The translations under genes and the position numbers were made by a program. A stretch of 64,000 nucleotides of DNA, taken from assembly GCA_900129675.1 (NCBI GenBank), contig FSRD01000003.1, forward strand, positions 868,001-932,000, written 5' to 3'. Source of the stretch: Bradyrhizobium erythrophlei (lineage in GTDB: Bacteria; Pseudomonadota; Alphaproteobacteria; Rhizobiales; Xanthobacteraceae). Below the pieces are notes generated by a model. That model was not told where the DNA came from and did not search any database. It saw only the letters and a list, made by a program, of their open reading frames with translations. This document shows positions 59,814 through 64,000 of this stretch, one piece after another; positions within the stretch are counted from its first letter, which is position 1, and the number at the start of each line of letters is the position of its first letter.

Positions 59814-60746
59814 TCAAAATGGGTTCTTGAGTGAACGTCGGCCCGAGCTTCCCTTGGGCGCGCGAACCATGTCGATGAATGCGCGCAGCGCGGCGGGCGG
59901 CTGCCTTCGGCCGTGATAGTAGAGATAAGCTCCCTCGATGCATGGCGACCAGGGTTCGAGGACGCGTACAAGTTGGCCGCTGCGCAGGAACGGCTCTGCC
60001 AGGGCGTCGATCATGTAGACGATCCCAAGTCCGTCGAGCGCGGCGCGGATCGCCGTTTCGGCGGTGTTGACGGTAATGTTTCCGCGAGGAGAAACAAGTT
60101 TCCTGCTGCCGTTCCGCTCGAATCTCCACCGAAAGATCTCGCCATCTCGTCCAATGCGAAACTGGACGCACTGGTGAGACGCGAGATCGTCCGGCGTGCG
60201 GGGCGCAGGATGTTTTGCAAGATAGCTGGGACTCGCAACGACGGCCGCCTCCATCGGCCCTGTCACGCGGACCGCGATCATTTCGTCCGGCACGCGCTCA
60301 CGCACCGCGAGGCCCGCATCGAACCCGCCCGCAACGATATCGATCGTCGGTCCGGAGTCGACACAGAGCTCTAGATGCACTTCGGGATAGCTCGACAAGA
60401 ATCGCTGCCAGACTCGTGCGATGACCGTCGCTGCGGTCCACTGTTGCGTGTAGATCCGCAAGCGACCTGAAGGACGGCGGCGCTCCTCCTTCAGTTCCTC
60501 AAGCGCATCCGAGATCTGATCCATGCCTGGCCTTAGACGTTCCAACAGGCGAAGGCCGGAGTCGGTCAGCGACACGCTGCGCGTTGTTCGATGCAGCAGC
60601 CTCACGCCGAGACGCTCTTCCAGCTGCCGGATTGAATGACTGAGGGCGGATGAGGTCACCCCGAGCTGGGCCGCTGCTGCACGAAAGCTGAGATGGTCGG
60701 CGATTGCGAGAAAGGTGTTGAGGTCATTGAGGTCGCCGCGGTTCAT
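59814..60746 (-). CDS. LysR-family transcriptional regulator
   Basis: This 310-residue regulator has an N-terminal LysR helix-turn-helix (LNTFLAIADHLSFRAAAAQLGVTSSALSHSIRQLEERLG) and the C-terminal effector domain with VHLELCVDSGPTIDIVAGGFDAGL. The N-terminus is of the subgroup that often controls neighbouring oxidoreductase or efflux genes. It is divergent from the RND efflux pair, 138 bases from the adaptor gene, and may control it. Confidence 0.9.
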   Translation of the reverse strand: MNRGDLNDLNTFLAIADHLSFRAAAAQLGVTSSALSHSIRQLEERLGVRLLHRTTRSVSLTDSGLRLLERLRPGMDQISDALEELKEERRRPSGRLRIYTQQWTAATVIARVWQRFLSSYPEVHLELCVDSGPTIDIVAGGFDAGLAVRERVPDEMIAVRVTGPMEAAVVASPSYLAKHPAPRTPDDLASHQCVQFRIGRDGEIFRWRFERNGSRKLVSPRGNITVNTAETAIRAALDGLGIVYMIDALAEPFLRSGQLVRVLEPWSPCIEGAYLYYHGRRQPPAALRAFIDMVRAPKGSSGRRSLKNPF

Positions 60747-60884
60747 TGATGAATTCCTCTCAGTACCAGATGGACTGATATGAGATTTTCATCCGGCCGC
60801 GTCGAGTCAATAGTTGTGGCAAGGTTTGTCGCAGCCGTGAGGTCATTTTCAGGCATGTGCATATTCAGGTATTGGACGGGCCGT

Positions 60885-62120
60885 ATGCCCAGAACAATCG
60901 CGGCTTTCCTCGCGTTGGGGGCGACGTTTGCCGTGCCGTGCGCGGCGCCGGCCCAGCATGCGCCGGATCCACCGGCGGTCGGCGTCGTCGAAGTGGTCAA
61001 GCGGCCGATCACGGAGACCAGCGAGTTCCTGGGACGCATCGAGGCAATCAATCGCGTCAACGTCGTTGCCCGTGTGACGGCCTTCCTGGAAAAGCGGTTC
61101 TTTACCGAGGGAGCGGAGGTGTCGGCCAACGACCAACTCTATCTCCTCGAGCGTGGCCCGTTCCAGGCGGATCTTGACGCCAAGAAGGCGCAGGTTGCAC
61201 AGCTCGAGGCGACCCTTGCCAATGCAAAACTCACGACGGAGCGACAGAGCATTCTGCTAAACGGCCCTGCCGGAGTGCGGGCGAATTATGATACAGCGAT
61301 CTCAAATCAGAAGAGCCTGGAAGCCCAGGTGCAAGCGGCCGAGGCCCAGGTCAACCTTTCGCAGATCAACCTCGACTACACGGATATCCGTTCGCCGATA
61401 GACGGAAAGATCGGACGCACTGCGGTCACCGATGGCAACGTCGTGAGTCCCACCACGGGGACGCTGACCACCATTGTCAGCCAGGATCCGATGTATGTGA
61501 CCTTTCCCGTCTCGGTGAGGCAGGCATTGGTGTTGCGCGAGCGATATGCTGCCAAGGGCGTTCGCGACGCTGTCGTCATCGTTCTAAGGCTTCCGGATGG
61601 TCGCATCTACGGCCAGACCGGGCATTTGGACTTTGAGAGCAACTCCATTACCCAGACCACCGACACACTGCTGTTGCGTGGCACAATTCCCAATCCCCCG
61701 CTTTACTTGGCGCCCAACCCGGTGCGCGAGCTTACCGACGGAGAATTGGTGACTGTCATGCTTGAGGGCGCGGAGCCCGTCGAGGTTCCCGCCATACCTC
61801 GCGCGGCCGTGCTATCGGACCAGCAGGGTAACTACGTCCTTGTCCTCGGTGCGGAGAACAAGGTCGAGCAGCGCCGCATCCAGGTCGGTCAGTCTACGAC
61901 GACGATCGCATCGGTCACGACCGGCCTTTCGCTTGGCGACAAGGTCATCGTCGAAGGAATTCAGCGCGTGCGACCGGGGCAGGTGGTCGCGCCAGCCCCG
62001 GCCAGCGCTGGAATCGAGGCCGCCATGAATCAGCCGGAGCGGGCTGGGCCGGGACCGGGCGCATCGCGGCCTGGCAACACAAATGCGGCGCAACGGGCCA
62101 CGACGCGGGATGGCGGGTGA
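60885..62120 (+). CDS. RND efflux periplasmic adaptor (MexE-like)
   Basis: This 411-residue membrane-fusion protein has a Sec-type signal (MPRTIAAFLALGATFAVPCAAPAQ). It also has the biotinyl-lipoyl-like hairpin region (INRVNVVARVTAFLEKRFFTEG; LDYTDIRSPIDGKIGRTAV) and beta-barrel segments. I chose the ATG at 60885 after GGACGGG; longer frames add 35 residues without family support. A Pro/Gly/Ala-rich tail follows. It works with the pump encoded next and an outer-membrane channel not present here. Confidence 0.88.
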   Translation: MPRTIAAFLALGATFAVPCAAPAQHAPDPPAVGVVEVVKRPITETSEFLGRIEAINRVNVVARVTAFLEKRFFTEGAEVSANDQLYLLERGPFQADLDAKKAQVAQLEATLANAKLTTERQSILLNGPAGVRANYDTAISNQKSLEAQVQAAEAQVNLSQINLDYTDIRSPIDGKIGRTAVTDGNVVSPTTGTLTTIVSQDPMYVTFPVSVRQALVLRERYAAKGVRDAVVIVLRLPDGRIYGQTGHLDFESNSITQTTDTLLLRGTIPNPPLYLAPNPVRELTDGELVTVMLEGAEPVEVPAIPRAAVLSDQQGNYVLVLGAENKVEQRRIQVGQSTTTIASVTTGLSLGDKVIVEGIQRVRPGQVVAPAPASAGIEAAMNQPERAGPGPGASRPGNTNAAQRATTRDGG

Positions 62121-62125
62121 TTGAT

Positions 62126-64000
62126 ATGATCTCGTCGGTTTTTGTCGACCGCCCCCGGCTGGCGATTGTGATCGCATTCGTCATGACCATCGCCGGCTTG
62201 CTGGCGCTGACACAGATTCCAGTCGCGCAATTTCCCGACATCGTGCCGCCACAGGTGACGGTCACCGCCACATATCCGGGCGCCTCGGCCTCGGTGGTGG
62301 AAGCAAGCGTCGCCCAGCCGCTCGAGGCGCAGGTGATTGGCGTCGACAAGATGCTCTACATGAAGTCGACGAGCGGTGACGATGGGTCCTATACGCTGAC
62401 GACGAGCTTTGCGCTCGGCACCAATCCCGACATCAACACGGTGAACGTCAATAACCGCGTACAAGCGGCGTTGGCGCAGCTGCCGCCCGAGGTCCAGCTT
62501 CAGGGGGTGACGGTTCAGAAGAAGTCGTCAGTGATTCTCCAATTCATCGTTCTCTATAGCGATACTGGCGCCCAGGATCCGGTATTCATCACCAACTATG
62601 CGGTGGTCAACATCCTGGACGCGATCTCGCGGACGCCTGGCGTCGGGCAGGCGACCCTGTTCGCGAAGATGAACTATTCGATGAGGATCTGGTTCGATAC
62701 GCAACGACTGACAAGCCTCAATCTTGCGCCATCGGACGTCGTCAACGCGATTCGGGCCCAGAGCGTGCAGGCCCCGGTCGGACGGATTGGAGCGCGCCCG
62801 ACCGACGACAACCAGCAGTTCCAGTTGAATCTCCAGACCCAGGGACGACTGGCGACGCCGGAGGAATTCGGCAAGATCGTGTTGCGGGCCAACCAGGATG
62901 GCTCGTTGTTGCACGTCAGCGACGTCACCCGTGTCGAAATCGGCGCGCAAAACCTCGACAGCGAGTCGCGCATCGATGGCCGCCCCGGCGTCGGCATCGG
63001 CATCTATCTCGCTCCGGGCGCCAACGCGGTGGCGACCGCCGCCGCTGTACAACGAACCTTGAAGGAGGCTTCTGCCCACTTTCCGACCGGCCTCAACTAC
63101 CTCGTCCAATTCGACACCACCACATTTGTAACCGACACCATCAAGGAGGTGCTGCGGACGCTGGCCGAAGCGTTCGTCCTGGTTGTTGTCGTGGTGTTCC
63201 TGTTTCTTGGAAACCTGCGTGCGACCATCATCCCAACGATCGCCGTTCCCGTCAGTCTGATCGGGACATTCGCCGTTCTGCTGGTGATCGGCTATTCGGC
63301 GAATACGGTGTCTCTGCTCGCCATGGTGCTCGCGATCGGCATTGTCGTGGATGATGCGATCGTCGTCGTTGAGAACGTCGAGCGGGTTCTCGAGGAAGAG
63401 CCCGGCCTGTCGCCAGGAGAGGCAACCAAGAAGGCCATGGCGCAGATCACGGCGCCTATCATTGCGATCACGCTGGTGCTGCTTTCTGTGTTCGTGCCGA
63501 TCGCATTCATTCCGGGGATTTCCGGTACGCTGTTCCGTCAGTTTGCAGTCACCATCAGCGCGGCAATGCTGATCTCGGCGATCAATGCGCTGACGCTGTC
63601 GCCGGCCCTCTGCGCACTGTTCCTGCGGCACACCGGTCCGCGCCGCGGCGTCATGGCCAAAGTCCTCGCCGGGATCGATTGGACGCGAGACCGCTATGCC
63701 GGCGGGGTACGACGCCTGTTGCGGATGTCCGTCCTGTCATTGCTGGCCGTGGCTGTTTTCGCCGGCGCCATCTTCGGAGTCTCGCGAATCGTGGCTACCG
63801 GGTTTTTGCCGGAGGAGGACCAGGGCGCCTTCTTTGTGATGGTCCAGTTGCCGGATGGAGCATCGGTCGCACGCACGAGCGAGGTTACCAAACGCGTTGA
63901 GGACATCCTGAAAGGGATGTCGGCAGTCGATCATACGATGTCGATCATTGGCTATTCGCTCCTCGATGGCGGCAATCTCCCGAACGCCGCGTTTTTAGTC
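62126..64000 (+). CDS. RND efflux pump, inner-membrane transporter (MexF/AcrB-like, partial)
   Basis: An open frame of 625 codons runs off the right edge. It starts MISSVFVDRPRLAIVIAF, typical of AcrB/MexF, and contains GIVVDDAIVVVENVERVLEE with the paired aspartates of the proton relay, plus the N-terminal half of the porter domain. A full pump is about 1040 residues, so roughly 60 percent is present. A GTG at 62117 overlapping the adaptor stop is an alternative start. Substrate specificity cannot be read. Confidence 0.92.
   Translation, partial: MISSVFVDRPRLAIVIAFVMTIAGLLALTQIPVAQFPDIVPPQVTVTATYPGASASVVEASVAQPLEAQVIGVDKMLYMKSTSGDDGSYTLTTSFALGTNPDINTVNVNNRVQAALAQLPPEVQLQGVTVQKKSSVILQFIVLYSDTGAQDPVFITNYAVVNILDAISRTPGVGQATLFAKMNYSMRIWFDTQRLTSLNLAPSDVVNAIRAQSVQAPVGRIGARPTDDNQQFQLNLQTQGRLATPEEFGKIVLRANQDGSLLHVSDVTRVEIGAQNLDSESRIDGRPGVGIGIYLAPGANAVATAAAVQRTLKEASAHFPTGLNYLVQFDTTTFVTDTIKEVLRTLAEAFVLVVVVVFLFLGNLRATIIPTIAVPVSLIGTFAVLLVIGYSANTVSLLAMVLAIGIVVDDAIVVVENVERVLEEEPGLSPGEATKKAMAQITAPIIAITLVLLSVFVPIAFIPGISGTLFRQFAVTISAAMLISAINALTLSPALCALFLRHTGPRRGVMAKVLAGIDWTRDRYAGGVRRLLRMSVLSLLAVAVFAGAIFGVSRIVATGFLPEEDQGAFFVMVQLPDGASVARTSEVTKRVEDILKGMSAVDHTMSIIGYSLLDGGNLPNAAFLV

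Noticed and set aside
60747..60884. Weak dyad (TCTCA ... TGAGA) between the LysR gene and the efflux adaptor as a LysR site
   Set aside because: Arms are only five bases and the spacing is loose; not distinguishable from chance.
62528..63631. Minus-strand open frame of 367 codons opposite the RND pump
   Set aside because: The plus-strand frame is an unmistakable RND transporter; the reverse frame is highly charged low-complexity sequence.

Overview
The window looks like chromosomal DNA of a Bradyrhizobium/Rhodopseudomonas-type alphaproteobacterium. It is GC-rich and densely packed, with many 4-base start/stop overlaps. It carries fixGHIS (maturation of cbb3 oxidase), a complete carbon-phosphorus (C-P) lyase system, a mostly aerobic cobalamin pathway and rhizobial polyol ABC transporters. 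The genus assignment is inferred from gene content and order, not from a marker gene. I see no rRNA, tRNA, CRISPR array or insertion sequence.

Layout. (1) 1-3022: the end of fixG, then fixH, fixI and fixS. (2) 3065-16663: the phosphonate region. A minus-strand trio (hexapeptide acyltransferase, second PhnM-like amidohydrolase, 2H-phosphoesterase-like protein) diverges from phnCDE1E2. Convergent phnF follows, then phnGHIJKLMN. The divergent promoter carries 11-bp-spaced PHO-box-like repeats facing both ways, and a near-perfect palindrome between phnF and phnG is the probable PhnF operator. (3) 16683-37250: cobalamin synthesis. cobC and cobQ-cobO-cobP are on the minus strand and cobD on the plus. 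A B12 riboswitch then heads DUF1636-cobW-cobN-cobG-cobH-cobI-cobJ. cobL-cobE-cobM and cobA-cobB-bluB continue on the plus strand, with cobK and cbiD inserted in the opposite direction. cobF is absent and cbiD probably fills that step. cobST, cobU and cobV are not in the window.

(4) 37251-47714: one long operon joining a polyol-type ABC importer (binding protein, two permeases, a tiny membrane protein, two ATPases) to a PTS-driven dihydroxyacetone kinase (DhaL, DhaM, HPr, Enzyme I, a small HTH-like protein, DhaK). It reads as uptake of a triose or small polyol, with phosphoenolpyruvate-driven phosphorylation by a private phosphorelay. (5) 47873-57333: a second polyol system: HAD phosphatase, SorC regulator, smoEFGK-type importer, SDR polyol dehydrogenase, FGGY pentulose kinase and PfkB sugar kinase. 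Similar palindromes lie before the HAD gene and before the importer.

(6) 57334-64000: a sparse stretch holding the first codons of dusA fused to unrelated sequence. This is the usual scar of a dusA-targeting integrative element. Beyond it are a Gfo/Idh oxidoreductase lacking the usual catalytic lysine, a NYN-domain protein, and a LysR regulator divergent from an RND efflux pair whose pump gene runs off the end.

Common themes: the three solute-binding-protein genes (phnD, the DHA-cluster protein, smoE) are each followed directly by a strong stem-loop before the permease genes. C-P lyase, B12 and carbon uptake modules each carry their own visible control element.
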